A stretch of DNA of 64,000 nucleotides from RFSX01 sp965248155. Lineage in GTDB: Bacteria > Bacteroidota > Bacteroidia > Chitinophagales > Saprospiraceae. Under the pieces are notes generated by a model. It saw nothing but the letters and a program-made list of their open reading frames with translations, searched no databases and was not told where the DNA came from. The position numbers and the translations under genes are program-made. The DNA lies in the NCBI GenBank assembly GCA_965248155.1, contig CBDFIO010000002.1, forward strand, positions 124,001 to 188,000, written 5' to 3'. Positions 1-9,068 of this stretch are shown here, piece by piece; position 1 is the stretch's first letter; the number at the start of each line of letters is the position of its first letter.

Positions 1-3000
1 ACTAATGTCAAGAACACAGAACAATAATCATAATTATTCTTTTCGTCCCAAACATACACATCAACTGTAATAACTGAACCTCCTGAGGAAATCAAATCAT
101 CACAAGTAAATATCATTGAAGAACATTTCACTCCAGGATCAAAAGCTGGATCAAATTCTGGTAATACATCGCTAAATGTAAATCTTAAATTTTCGTTTTC
201 TGTACAATTATCAAATGCTCCAAGATCAAAATCACAAGCCCATATTTCAACTTCACCATCTTCCATTAGAGCAGTACTTAGATTAACACAGTAAGGCGTA
301 GGGGGAATATTATCAACAACCATAAAGTATGTCGTACATGTAGTTATATTTCCGCATCCATCAGACACTTTCCATACAACTCTATGATTTGCCATACTTC
401 CGAGAACTCCTTCAGGCAACGTAACGCTTACTTCTTCTCCCGAAGAAGTATGTGCGAGATAATAAGGACTGTAGACAGGGGCGGAGCTAGTGAAAAGATA
501 ATCATAGCTTCCTTCTATCCCATTCCAGTCATTATATAAATCTATCTGCACAGTCCAACGCAACCAATTACTTGCGCAGTCTCCGTTATCGGTAGCAGAA
601 TTAGTTAATACAATTGAATTATTTTCACAAATAATTCCATCATTATCTAGATCGTTCTTATCGTCTGCAAAAAAGGAGTTGTCAATACATCCATCTATTG
701 ATGGAGCAAATTCATCTACAATTTTTACAGTTTGTATATCATTCCATACGCCATTGTTATGTATCTGATCACTCGGATCATATACACACCAATCAATTAC
801 TGTCCAATAGTTTATTATTTTGAAACAAGCACCATCTTGAAAATAAAAGGTATCTCGCTCAACACTATATGCAAGTAAATCACAAGTTCCAGCAGACCAT
901 GTTGGAACTTCATCTATTAAGTCCGTGCAGTCTACTACTGTGTCTCCAGGAAAATATATTACTGGCGGACCATAATAGTCACCAGTCTTTTTGATTAATT
1001 GATAACAATATTCATCTGGATAACCAACAACAAACCATTTTCTGGTAATCGTTCCGATATTACATGAAGTCATATCATTGAATATGTCCACATAATCTGT
1101 TGCCATTGCTCCACAAGATCCATAAGCATGCGCTTCTCCAACCTTGTATAGATCATTTTCATCTACATCACAATGAATAGTAATATCCGGAGGACAATAG
1201 ATAGTAGGTCTTGATTTATCTTCAAGTCTTATAAAAGACCATACTTCGCTGTAATTATCGCCATACGTTCCAAAGTATCCATCACCATCACCATCATCCC
1301 AAACTCTCAGCCACACTTTGATTTGCGCATAATCAATATTTCCGTCACCATCCGCGTCTATTCCATTGTCAACAAGGTCATCACAACAAAATGTTACATA
1401 CCTTCCATTATCTGGATCAAATTCAGAATCATGACTGTGATAATCATCATTAAAAGTTGTGTTTCCTAAAAATCCACAATAATCAGAATCTCTTCGAATT
1501 TCCAGTTTAACTGGGCCACAACCATCAAAAGAGCCATTATCTACGCTTTCTGCAAATATCTTGGTTAATCCTTTAATAGAATCGCTATATGGATTCGGTA
1601 TTAGAGACAATACAATGTCTTGTTTTGTAATGGCTACCGGTGGTGTCCCATCTATTACAGTAACATAAGCACCAGCAGAAGTTACATTATCACAACAATC
1701 ATAAGCATGATAAAAGAATTGATAGACACCTGTAGGAACATTATGCGCGTAATATCCTTTATCTGAACTATAATGAACTTCTATTCCTGCATATCCATAA
1801 GCTGGTGTTACCTCATATCTGACATACGAAGAACAATTATCAGTTAAATGAACAGGATCCGGAAAATAGATGGTTGCTTTACAACCCCAAGGATCCACTG
1901 ATACCTGAAAATCTTTTACATATAGATTAGGTGGAGTGTGATCTGAAGCTTTAATTATTTGTGTGAACTCGATTGGTTCAATAATAGTACTACACCAATC
2001 ATAAATTTTCCACTCTCTTACAATCTTTGCATTCTGAGAACACGCCGGTTCAGTGCTACATATTGGTATTAATACATCTGTGTAGGTAGTTGCCGTATTA
2101 CAAATATGATTGATAAGAGGTAATCCATGAACAGAAGGATAAGAAAACATAATTCCATAATCATGAACAGCCTTTTCATAAGCGGCCACATGATCAGGAT
2201 CATAATTATAACTAGCTGGATCACAAATACCAGAACCATCATCACATGGATAATCTTCACGATATTTGGCCGTATAAAAGTTATAAATATCCTGAGGTGT
2301 AGTTCCTACTCCACACTCCAAATGAACATTTTTCTTAGGCCCTTGTACATTGCTATTTAATGTAATTGGAATAATCTTGTAATAAAATGGACAAGATTCA
2401 ACCTTGTTACCTCCACCATCGGTATAAATCCAAATTCTTTTTACAACAGTTTCACTACAATTTCCATTTTCGGAAATTTCATCTCGAAATGTAGTCGTGA
2501 TATCTGTGCAATTTTCAATAACAATTGGCATAGGAACATTAATATTTCCATCAAGAATTTGTGCTAACTCATCGCAGAGCAATGGAAGAACACAATCAGG
2601 ATTATCATTTCCTTCAGGACAATCACATGAATCGGGATCTATTTGAGGAGCTAATTTGTCCTCTACCAATATATGTCCCCAACAACTGTTGAGAGGTGGA
2701 GTAAATGGAGGATTCTTTTCTGTAATAGTTACAGTATAGATCCCCACTTGAGAGATGATATTATCAGGTACCCCTTCAATATCAATGTCATAATTACTTG
2801 GATCAAATCCAGGAATGGCGCTTTCACCTTCCAGAACCATTCCAACAGTAATTACTGCATCGCAATTTCCATTTAGTGAGACATTAATCTGGTCATCACA
2901 AACTAAAACTGGGAGCGTGGCGTCTTCACCGGCGATCAAATTGCCTAGCGAAACCATCGAAAGTAAAGCACAACAAAATACAATTATTGGTATCCTGTCA

Positions 3001-3029
3001 ACCTTACTCATTAAATCGGTCCACAACAT
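1..3029 (-). CDS. Giant secreted, Cys-rich modular adhesin-like protein (5' part; continues beyond window)
   Basis: The minus strand is open without a stop from the ATG at 3029 to the left edge, about 1009 codons, so the C-terminus lies outside the window. An N-terminal hydrophobic segment (about residues 12-32) ending near an Ala-Gly reads as a Sec signal peptide. A second in-frame ATG at 3011 is the alternative start. The mature part is acidic, rich in Cys, Asp and Tyr, and built of repeated beta-sandwich-like modules with recurring APxI / PPxPYC-like linkers, which resembles the HYR/SprB-type giant surface proteins of Saprospiraceae. Such proteins usually end in a T9SS or gliding-associated domain, which cannot be seen here. 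The role in adhesion or gliding is an inference. Confidence 0.8.
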   Translation of the reverse strand, partial: MLWTDLMSKVDRIPIIVFCCALLSMVSLGNLIAGEDATLPVLVCDDQINVSLNGNCDAVITVGMVLEGESAIPGFDPSNYDIDIEGVPDNIISQVGIYTVTITEKNPPFTPPLNSCWGHILVEDKLAPQIDPDSCDCPEGNDNPDCVLPLLCDELAQILDGNINVPMPIVIENCTDITTTFRDEISENGNCSETVVKRIWIYTDGGGNKVESCPFYYKIIPITLNSNVQGPKKNVHLECGVGTTPQDIYNFYTAKYREDYPCDDGSGICDPASYNYDPDHVAAYEKAVHDYGIMFSYPSVHGLPLINHICNTATTYTDVLIPICSTEPACSQNAKIVREWKIYDWCSTIIEPIEFTQIIKASDHTPPNLYVKDFQVSVDPWGCKATIYFPDPVHLTDNCSSYVRYEVTPAYGYAGIEVHYSSDKGYYAHNVPTGVYQFFYHAYDCCDNVTSAGAYVTVIDGTPPVAITKQDIVLSLIPNPYSDSIKGLTKIFAESVDNGSFDGCGPVKLEIRRDSDYCGFLGNTTFNDDYHSHDSEFDPDNGRYVTFCCDDLVDNGIDADGDGNIDYAQIKVWLRVWDDGDGDGYFGTYGDNYSEVWSFIRLEDKSRPTIYCPPDITIHCDVDENDLYKVGEAHAYGSCGAMATDYVDIFNDMTSCNIGTITRKWFVVGYPDEYCYQLIKKTGDYYGPPVIYFPGDTVVDCTDLIDEVPTWSAGTCDLLAYSVERDTFYFQDGACFKIINYWTVIDWCVYDPSDQIHNNGVWNDIQTVKIVDEFAPSIDGCIDNSFFADDKNDLDNDGIICENNSIVLTNSATDNGDCASNWLRWTVQIDLYNDWNGIEGSYDYLFTSSAPVYSPYYLAHTSSGEEVSVTLPEGVLGSMANHRVVWKVSDGCGNITTCTTYFMVVDNIPPTPYCVNLSTALMEDGEVEIWACDFDLGAFDNCTENENLRFTFSDVLPEFDPAFDPGVKCSSMIFTCDDLISSGGSVITVDVYVWDEKNNYDYCSVFLTL

Positions 3030-3064
3030 GGGTTTAAGTTTTGGTTAATAAATTAAGTAATGTT

Positions 3065-3098
3065 GTCTCTATATAGAGACCAAGCTCTATACAGAGAC
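3065..3098. promoter_or_regulatory. Two tandem palindromic boxes upstream of the adhesin gene
   Basis: GTCTCTATATAGAGAC (3065-3080) is a perfect 16-bp palindrome. A near copy, CTCTATACAGAGAC (3085-3098), follows with an 18-bp period. They lie 36-70 bp upstream of the adhesin start on the minus strand, where an operator or promoter would be. Two dyad sites at under two helical turns suggest cooperative dimer binding. No regulator can be named. The rest of 3030-3366 is AT-rich and holds no other recognisable feature. Confidence 0.45.
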
Positions 3099-3366
3099 TT
3101 GTTCAGATTAATTAGAAATGAAAACTAAAAGTGGGGGAATCTATAAGACAAATGTAAATAGCTTTTTATCAATTTATCGATATCCAAAAGGTATTTTAAA
3201 AAACTTTTTTTTACTAATAAATGAATAATATAATATAAGCCATGAATTTTCCACAATCAAAAAGATAAAATTCAATACGCTCTTATTTCCTCAAATAATC
3301 ATACATATCCCATTATACTTGGATGAGAACGTTCCAAACTATAAATTTGAACTTAAATTTTATAGC

Positions 3367-3801
3367 ATGATCCAAAGAATTCAATCGATATTCCTCTTAT
3401 TAGCTGCACTTTCATTCGGAAGTCTGTTTAAAGTACCTTTTGCTTTAAGTGATATTGCGGTAAGTCCATTTTTTGAAGACAAAATGTTTTCAGTTCAGGA
3501 CCACACAGTTTTACTCTCTTTATCAATAATTGGCGGTGGTTTGGCCCTCATTTCGATATTTCTTTACAGAAATAGAAGCCTACAACTCAGATTAGGGTAT
3601 ATAGGGATTATTTGTAGCCTGTTTTTAGCGATTGTAGCATTCTGGTTAGTGTATAGTAATGCCGATCTAATGCAAGATTCTCAAATAGAAGACCAGCTTG
3701 GATTGTATATTCCAGCAGTTATTTTGATACTTTTTATCTTATCTAATCATTTCATTAAGAAAGATGACAAGACAGTTAAATCAATGGATAGGTTACGATA
3801 A
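3367..3801 (+). CDS. DUF4293 family integral membrane protein
   Basis: 144 residues starting MIQRIQS, the usual start of DUF4293 proteins of Bacteroidota; the longer frame back to a TTG at 3319 is not needed. Four hydrophobic segments are visible (about residues 7-25, 46-66, 74-94 and 111-128), with a basic Lys/Arg-rich cytoplasmic tail. The function of the family is unknown. It is convergent with the ExbB/ExbD cluster and shares a hairpin terminator with it. Confidence 0.8.
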   Translation: MIQRIQSIFLLLAALSFGSLFKVPFALSDIAVSPFFEDKMFSVQDHTVLLSLSIIGGGLALISIFLYRNRSLQLRLGYIGIICSLFLAIVAFWLVYSNADLMQDSQIEDQLGLYIPAVILILFILSNHFIKKDDKTVKSMDRLR

Positions 3802-3830
3802 AAAAAAGCTGATGTAAATTACATCAGCTT
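3801..3830 (-). terminator. Hairpin terminator of the exbBD operon (possibly bidirectional)
   Basis: A 12-bp perfect inverted repeat (AAGCTGATGTAA at 3806-3817 against 3819-3830) lies between two convergent genes. The A-run at 3800-3807 becomes a U-run after the stem on the minus strand, so it fits best as the terminator of the exbD gene ending at 3859. It sits directly after the DUF4293 stop and may serve both. Confidence 0.7.
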
Positions 3831-3858
3831 CAGTATTCAATAATATATCTTAAAATTA

Positions 3859-4326
3859 TTATTTAGATTTTGATTTAGCTGAATAATTTACTTTCAGCTG
3901 ACCGGCTTTTCTCAGCTCAGTCTTTACATCACCCACAATTCCCATTGTTACATCTCCATCTACTCTCAGAGAAGAATTAATTCCTGGTCTTTGATTTTCA
4001 GGTACCGAACTTCTATGTTTTTCAAGAAACAATGGAATATCAGCTACAACTGAAAATTTATCTCCAAGCTGAAGTCTGGGTTTTGTACCATATGTTGCAT
4101 GATACTGCTTTAAAGGTCTTCCAATGTATAAGTAATTGACTAAGGATTTCTTTTCAAGTTTAGTCAATTCAGTAGCATGAGGTACATTATTGGTTACTTT
4201 TAATTCAGAATCCCTTAGTACAGTTACTACCATAAAAAAGAAAAGTAACATGAAAATAATATCAGGCAGGGAAGCTGTATTTACTTCCGGAGTAGACTTT
4301 CCTCTTTTTTTAGAAAATTTTCCCAT
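3859..4326 (-). CDS. exbD: ExbD/TolR-type biopolymer transport protein
   Basis: 155 residues. A short basic N-terminus is followed by one transmembrane helix (about residues 20-40) preceded by the typical NTASLPDIIFMLLFF segment, in which the Asp is the conserved proton-relay residue of ExbD/TolR. A periplasmic domain follows. It is the last gene of the cluster, 7 bp after the preceding exbD. Two consecutive ExbD paralogues are common in Bacteroidota. They would work with ExbB to pass proton-motive force to TonB. Confidence 0.88.
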   Translation of the reverse strand: MGKFSKKRGKSTPEVNTASLPDIIFMLLFFFMVVTVLRDSELKVTNNVPHATELTKLEKKSLVNYLYIGRPLKQYHATYGTKPRLQLGDKFSVVADIPLFLEKHRSSVPENQRPGINSSLRVDGDVTMGIVGDVKTELRKAGQLKVNYSAKSKSK

Positions 4327-4333
4327 TTAGATT

Positions 4334-4888
4334 TTATTTTTCTTCACCAAAATTAGTTGGTTCCGCTTCAGAAATAACCAAAGGAATATCAGCTCTAATA
4401 GCTCTCTGTTGGTCTTTACCTAAAAATTGAAATTCTTTTCCGTGCCTTTTTTGAGCCTCTTCATTTCTTAATTCATTATAGGCTGCTTTGAGCTCATTAT
4501 AAACTTCAAGGAAAGTTTTGTAACTCGTTCCTCTATCATTCTTCACTGAGATAATGGCCTTGGTAGGATGCTCAGCCATATCCTCACGTCGTTTCGGATT
4601 AATAATAAATTCTTTTGTATTATCCTTTAAAGTTTCAACACTTGCTGGTTCTCCTCTAACCAATAATTGATTCTGTGCATTTACTAAAACCGAATAAACA
4701 TTCCTTGTCTTCATTTTCTCAACCTCAGGTGGTTCTTCAGACCAAGGTGGTAGTTTAACCAATACTCCTTTATCGACATCAATTGTCGTCGTAACAAGGA
4801 AGAAAATAAGTAATAAAAAAGCAATATCAGCCATCGAGCCAGCATTGATTTCATTAGACATTCGATCTCTTGCGCTTTTCTTAGCCAT
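4334..4888 (-). CDS. exbD: ExbD/TolR-type biopolymer transport protein (first of two)
   Basis: 184 residues. It has a basic N-terminus, then a SMADIAFLLLIFFLVTTTI transmembrane segment with the conserved Asp, then a periplasmic domain longer than that of the downstream paralogue. It lies 15 bp after the membrane-protein gene and 7 bp before the second exbD, so they are surely co-transcribed. The product would be part of an inner-membrane proton channel energising TonB-dependent transport. A TolR-like or gliding-related role cannot be excluded by sequence alone. Confidence 0.88.
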   Translation of the reverse strand: MAKKSARDRMSNEINAGSMADIAFLLLIFFLVTTTIDVDKGVLVKLPPWSEEPPEVEKMKTRNVYSVLVNAQNQLLVRGEPASVETLKDNTKEFIINPKRREDMAEHPTKAIISVKNDRGTSYKTFLEVYNELKAAYNELRNEEAQKRHGKEFQFLGKDQQRAIRADIPLVISEAEPTNFGEEK

Positions 4889-4903
4889 ATCGGTACAGAC
4901 TTA

Positions 4904-5401
4904 TTATTTGAACAAATTATATATCTCCAATACCACAGCTGAAACAAATCCAACTCCTATGCCTAAAACGGCAGTTTTGACCCCTCCACCTATTAACTTT
5001 GAAACGGTGTCATTGACATCGAATTTTTGAACTAGCATTCCAATCCTTCCACTTGATTCAGCATCCGAAGTAGAATACATAATAAAAAACAGTACTAGAA
5101 CTGCAGCAAACCCAAGTAGGAATTTCATTGACCCTTTAGGATCACTTATCAAACCATACAAACTAAATGCTATCCAGGCAATTAGTGCAATTACGACAAG
5201 AATAAGAACAATCGTTATGGCGGGGTTAAAGAAATTAAAAGAAGCTTCTGGATTACTCTTCATGATGGCATTTAAGTCATCAGAAGTACTGTAACCTGCT
5301 CCATTAATTCCGCTTATTATAGACAATAAGGCAACAGCTATACTGACTACTCCAAGGAGTAGCGCAAACAATTGACCTTTTTGTGTTAATAACTTATACA
5401 T
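4904..5401 (-). CDS. Four-helix membrane protein inserted in the exb operon
   Basis: 165 residues, four hydrophobic segments (about residues 10-32, 58-84, 91-110 and 138-160) and a short polar loop with Asp/Ser/Asn residues. It has no domain I can name with certainty. It lies between exbB (19 bp upstream) and the first exbD (15 bp downstream) on the same strand, a position seen in Bacteroidota exb clusters. An accessory subunit of the ExbB/ExbD motor is inferred from position only. Confidence 0.7.
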   Translation of the reverse strand: MYKLLTQKGQLFALLLGVVSIAVALLSIISGINGAGYSTSDDLNAIMKSNPEASFNFFNPAITIVLILVVIALIAWIAFSLYGLISDPKGSMKFLLGFAAVLVLFFIMYSTSDAESSGRIGMLVQKFDVNDTVSKLIGGGVKTAVLGIGVGFVSAVVLEIYNLFK

Positions 5402-5420
5402 ATTGTTATTGTATTAACTG

Positions 5421-6152
5421 TTACTTAAATAGGCCATTCTTAGCCATTACATCTACAAGACCTATAGAGGCTTCTTCCATTTTATTTACAATTCCATCTA
5501 TCTTAGAAACTATATAATTGTAAAATATCTGAAGTATAATCGCCACAATTAGACCAAATACTGTTGTTAATAAGGCTACTTTAATACCCCCTGCAACTAC
5601 AGAAGGAGATAAATCACCTACAGCTTCAATTCTATCAAAGGCTTGAATCATACCTATTACAGTTCCCATGAAACCAAGCATTGGTGCAATTGCAATAAAT
5701 AACGAAATCCAAACTAGACCTTTTTCTAAAAGACCCATTTGTACAGATCCATATGAAACAATTGCTTTTTCAACAGCTTCAGGCCCGCTTTGAGCATGCC
5801 TTAAACCTTCATATAAAACACTTGCTGTTGGTCCAGTAGTTGATCTAGCAACTTCTTGTGCTCCATCAAGATCACCTTCAGCTAGTTTCTGGTCAATACT
5901 ACTTAATAATTTGGAAGTATTGGTTGTAGCTATGTTTAATGTAATAATCCTTTCAATACAAAATGCAAGGCCAAGTATCAAGGTAATTAATACCAAACTC
6001 ATGAATTTCCAATCCCCTTCAATAAATTTCTCTTTGAGAATTTGAAAAACCCCACCGGACTCACCTCCTGCAGCTTCTTGAGCAGCTAAATCTGAGAATC
6101 CTAAAAAGCTAATTCCTAGCATTAAAAAACAAATAAGAACGATCTTTCGCAT
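5421..6152 (-). CDS. exbB: MotA/TolQ/ExbB proton channel family protein
   Basis: 243 residues from the ATG at 6152, chosen over the upstream in-frame ATG at 6203 because it is followed at once by a signal-like hydrophobic stretch (MRKIVLICFLMLG) ending in LAAQ. Three helices follow (about residues 48-68, 150-170 and 195-220), with the conserved Gly/Pro-rich IAPMLGFMGTVIGMI motif and the TTVFGLIVAI helix of the family. It is the first gene of a four-gene operon with a membrane protein and two ExbD proteins. The complex uses proton flow to drive TonB. Confidence 0.9.
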   Translation of the reverse strand: MRKIVLICFLMLGISFLGFSDLAAQEAAGGESGGVFQILKEKFIEGDWKFMSLVLITLILGLAFCIERIITLNIATTNTSKLLSSIDQKLAEGDLDGAQEVARSTTGPTASVLYEGLRHAQSGPEAVEKAIVSYGSVQMGLLEKGLVWISLFIAIAPMLGFMGTVIGMIQAFDRIEAVGDLSPSVVAGGIKVALLTTVFGLIVAIILQIFYNYIVSKIDGIVNKMEEASIGLVDVMAKNGLFK

Positions 6153-6249
6153 GATAACTTCTTTTTCTAAAATAAGTATGTCAGTTAATAAAAATTGGTT
6201 CAAAGCCCTAAAATATAAATATTTGTATTAGATGTATAATTAAACTTGT

Positions 6250-6257
6250 CAAATTTA
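6250..6257 (-). promoter_or_regulatory. Possible Bacteroidota -7 promoter box upstream of exbB
   Basis: TAAATTTG on the minus strand matches the Bacteroidota -7 consensus TAnnTTTG and lies about 100 bp upstream of the exbB start. No clear -33 TTTG stands at the usual spacing, so this is tentative. Confidence 0.3.
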
Positions 6258-6413
6258 CCAACGAACTGTCTTATTATTAATGAATCGTGTTGCCATTTGA
6301 CAAAATATAGATGATTGTCAACTCAGATTTGGTGTAAGTGTAAATCGTCAAATAAAAGTGGACCATTAAGTGAATAAAATTAAGTTATACATAACTATTA
6401 AATTCACTTTATT

Positions 6414-6764
6414 ATGAACAAGAAAAACAAATCAGCAGAATCTTATGTCCGAGATGTAAAAAGAAGGACAAGACGTAAATTTTCTACAGAAGAAAAGATT
6501 AGAATAGTCATTGAAGGATTAAGAGGAGAACAAAGTGTTGCTTCTCTTTGTAGAAGAGAAGAGATTTCACAACCACTATATTATAAGTGGAGTAAAGATT
6601 TCATGGAAGCAGGGAAGAAACGTTTAAAGGGAGACACAGAACGTGAAGCCAATACTTCAGAAGTTCAACATCTAAAGACAGAAAATCAAGACCTTAAAGA
6701 GGTAGTAGCAGAACTTACTCTAAAAAATCGTGTGCTTAAAAAAAGCTTGAATGGAGTAAAATAA
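6414..6764 (+). CDS. IS3-family transposase OrfA (copy A)
   Basis: 116 residues: a basic N-terminus, a helix-turn-helix of the Tnp_1 type (about residues 20-65) with SLCRREEISQPLYYKWSKDF, then a leucine-zipper-like coiled coil (about 85-110). The gene ends in a run of seven A (6738-6744). The -1 frame is open from there into orfB, so a fused OrfAB made by -1 frameshifting is likely. OrfA alone usually acts as DNA-binding regulator of IS3 transposition. Confidence 0.92.
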   Translation: MNKKNKSAESYVRDVKRRTRRKFSTEEKIRIVIEGLRGEQSVASLCRREEISQPLYYKWSKDFMEAGKKRLKGDTEREANTSEVQHLKTENQDLKEVVAELTLKNRVLKKSLNGVK

Positions 6765-6778
6765 AATTCAAGAAGTAT

Positions 6779-7762
6779 ATGCGATTTACAGCAAAAGAAA
6801 AGATGGAACTGATTAGGCTGGTTGAGCAATCCGAATGGAGTGTTAGAAGAACTCTCAAGGAAATTGGTATTCACAAATCAACCTTTTACAACTGGTATAA
6901 GAAATATCGGGAAAATGGAATTGTAGGATTAGAGGAAAAGAAAAGTACAAGGAAGCACTATTGGAACAAGATTCCTGATCGGATCAGGTCTAATATATTG
7001 AATCTGGCACTGGAAGTTTCAGAGCTTTCTTGTAGAGAATTGGCTTGCAGGTATACTGATGAGAATCAATACTTTATAAGCGAAAGCAGTGGTTACAGAA
7101 TATTGAAATCTGCTGGACTGATAAACCCTCCTCATTATGATCTGATATCTGCCGCAGATGAATTTAAAGACAAAACAACAACTGTCAATCAAATGTGGCA
7201 AACTGATTTTACTTATTTCAAAATCATTGGCTGGGGATGGTATTACCTATCGACTATATTAGATGATTATTCTAGGTACATTATAAGTTGGGAGTTGTGC
7301 TCAACGATGAAAACCCTTGATGTAAAAAATACTTTGAATCAGGCATTAAACCATCCAAATGTAAATTTGAATAAACCGCCTAAGTTATTATCTGATAATG
7401 GATCTTGTTATTTAAGTCAAGAGTTGAGCTCTTATTTGGATGATTACAAAATTAAACATGTGAGAGGAAGACCTGGTCATCCTCAAACGCAAGGCAAGAT
7501 TGAAAGGTATCACAGAACGATGAAAAATGTAATTAAACTGGATCATTATTACAGCCCAGGTGAATTGAGTTTTCCTCTTTCACAATTTGTAAAATATTAT
7601 AACCATCACAGATATCATGAATCTTTACAAAACTTGACACCAGCAGATGTTTATTATGGATTAAAAGAAGAAAAACTGAAGAGAAGAAAATTATGTAAAC
7701 ACAAAACATTTAAAAAACGCAGACAAAAATATTTCAATTTAACTTTTAAAAGTGTAACTTAA
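6779..7762 (+). CDS. IS3-family transposase OrfB, DD35E integrase (copy A)
   Basis: 327 residues. An N-terminal helix-turn-helix (about 5-50) is followed by an rve integrase core. The catalytic triad is visible as D143 (QTDFTYF), D206 (SDNGS) and E242 (GKIERYH), with exactly 35 residues between the last two. This copy carries Gly instead of the Val found in the other copies at residue 105 (SSGYRIL). It is in the -1 frame relative to orfA. Confidence 0.94.
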   Translation: MRFTAKEKMELIRLVEQSEWSVRRTLKEIGIHKSTFYNWYKKYRENGIVGLEEKKSTRKHYWNKIPDRIRSNILNLALEVSELSCRELACRYTDENQYFISESSGYRILKSAGLINPPHYDLISAADEFKDKTTTVNQMWQTDFTYFKIIGWGWYYLSTILDDYSRYIISWELCSTMKTLDVKNTLNQALNHPNVNLNKPPKLLSDNGSCYLSQELSSYLDDYKIKHVRGRPGHPQTQGKIERYHRTMKNVIKLDHYYSPGELSFPLSQFVKYYNHHRYHESLQNLTPADVYYGLKEEKLKRRKLCKHKTFKKRRQKYFNLTFKSVT

Positions 7763-7802
7763 TTTTATTCACTTATTGTCCACTTTGGTTTGAAGACCTA
7801 CA

Positions 7803-7944
7803 AAACAAAGGAGTAATTTCTTACTTATCAGGACACATTGAACAGGCATGTTTAGAGTTTATAAAAGCTATAGAACTAAACTGTGATTTAGAATTAATGA
7901 AAGGTGAGAAATTAAGTAAATACGTAAAAACGAACTGTAATTAG
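7803..7944 (+). pseudogene. 3' remnant of a TPR-like gene cut by IS copy A
   Basis: An open frame coming out of the IS end encodes about 46 residues (NKGVISYLSGHIEQACLEF... to TNCN) and then stops. The helix pattern with YLSGHIEQACLEFIKAIEL looks like one tetratricopeptide unit. The 5' part is not on the other side of the IS, so this is an orphaned C-terminal fragment. The next 160 bp up to the cdo gene hold no gene. Confidence 0.6.
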
Positions 7945-7970
7945 TTTGCTTACGCTAAAAATGAGCAAAC
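7944..7970 (+). terminator. Weak hairpin after the TPR remnant
   Basis: GTTTGCT (7944-7950) pairs with AGCAAAC (7964-7970) directly at the stop codon of the remnant. There is no clear U-run, so termination is only suggested. Confidence 0.3.
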
Positions 7971-8103
7971 CACCGATGCTCCTCCCTAGCATTACACTTA
8001 TAATAAAATTTGGATTTCATATCTTGAAGAAACGATGTGGTCGTCTTGGGTAAGAAATCCAAGGAAAAGATGATTTTATGACAGAATTTTAGAATACAAT
8101 AAT

Positions 8104-8640
8104 CTATTCAAGTTCAGCAAAAGCGTTTCCATGTATAGTATCATATTCTAATTCCTTAAACTCAAAGTCCTTTTTTATCTCATTAAAAACTTCGCATGAA
8201 GTAATTGGCGATACATATATATGAAGAGTCAACGCGCGACCATTTGTGTCATTATTTAGCTTATGGTATCCCATACTATTACTCATAAAGCTTGTCATTC
8301 CGGGACTCAAATGTTTTCTATTTGCTTCAATAAGATTACCAGATCGATCTTTTTTATAACGAATTTCTGTCATCTGTCCTTCTATCTGATAGACCCAACA
8401 TATTTGACCCCCATGACCGTGAATTGGTGTTGTATCCCCTTTTCTCCAACAGAGCAAAATCAACTCATATTCATTGTTCCGATTAATACAATTCCGGGTA
8501 TATCCCTTTTTATCCCAAGAGGCATAGGATTCAAACTCGTTTGGTGAAATATTCATTTGTCTAATAATCTTTCCCAGATTGGAAAAATCTGACTGATCAA
8601 GTTTATCGATCAGTTCTTCAAGTGACTCAACACTGTCCAT
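8104..8640 (-). CDS. Cysteine dioxygenase type I family protein
   Basis: 178-residue cupin. The iron ligands of the family are visible: H74 and H76 in PIHGHGGQICWVYQIEG, and a third His at 126 (MGYHKLNN). Members add O2 to L-cysteine to give cysteine sulfinate, or act on related thiols, in the cytoplasm. It stands alone, with no sulfur-metabolism neighbour, between IS-disturbed regions. The exact thiol substrate cannot be read from the sequence. Confidence 0.85.
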   Translation of the reverse strand: MDSVESLEELIDKLDQSDFSNLGKIIRQMNISPNEFESYASWDKKGYTRNCINRNNEYELILLCWRKGDTTPIHGHGGQICWVYQIEGQMTEIRYKKDRSGNLIEANRKHLSPGMTSFMSNSMGYHKLNNDTNGRALTLHIYVSPITSCEVFNEIKKDFEFKELEYDTIHGNAFAELE

Positions 8641-9068
8641 ATAGTATGTTTTTATTAAAAAGGATATCCAGAATATTCAAATAACATTTACACATACATT
8701 AAGCAAAATTATTCGATTTCCCATCTAATCGTCGAATTAATTACTATTTAACTTCTCAATATGTGTTTTTTATAGAGCATCTATTTTTTCTTAGAGTCTG
8801 AGAATGCTAGATGCTCGAGAGCTTTATGTGCTACAAAAAAAATAGTAGTTTTCTGCTTTTAAAGATCTGACCAAAAACTTATGGGCCTTTGAATAAATAG
8901 AGTGATAAAATTAAAAGCTACCAACAAAACATTTATCATCAGAAAGCAATTTTTCCCTTATTCAAAACTTGTAGCTCGTTGACTACCCTATTTCATTTGT
9001 TGTAACTTAGGTCAACTGATTGTGGACAAGACAATACCCTTAGAATTAATTAAATCAAAATATTATCA
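8641..9068. other. Gene-free stretch between cdo and the DUF2200 gene
   Basis: 428 bp of AT-rich DNA upstream of two divergent genes. I see no open frame with coding character, no RNA gene, and only a weak dyad around 8785-8820 (GAGCATCTA ... TAGATGCTC). Confidence 0.5.

Larger units (their letters stand above)
6339..7802 (+). mobile_element. IS3-family element, copy A (1464 bp, complete)
   Basis: Begins TGTAAATCGTCAAA and ends TTTGAAGACCTACA, imperfect terminal inverted repeats with TG/CA tips typical of IS3 elements. It carries two overlapping-frame genes (orfA, orfB). The same unit occurs at 38941, 45110 and 47673, and in a variant form at 10942 and 11295. Flanking triplets differ (AAG left, AAA right), so there is no target duplication. 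The right edge cuts a TPR-like gene. Confidence 0.93.

Noticed and set aside
2069..2360. Short open frames on both strands inside the adhesin gene
   Set aside because: They lie in other frames of a long clean coding frame and have low-complexity Ile/Met composition; shadows.
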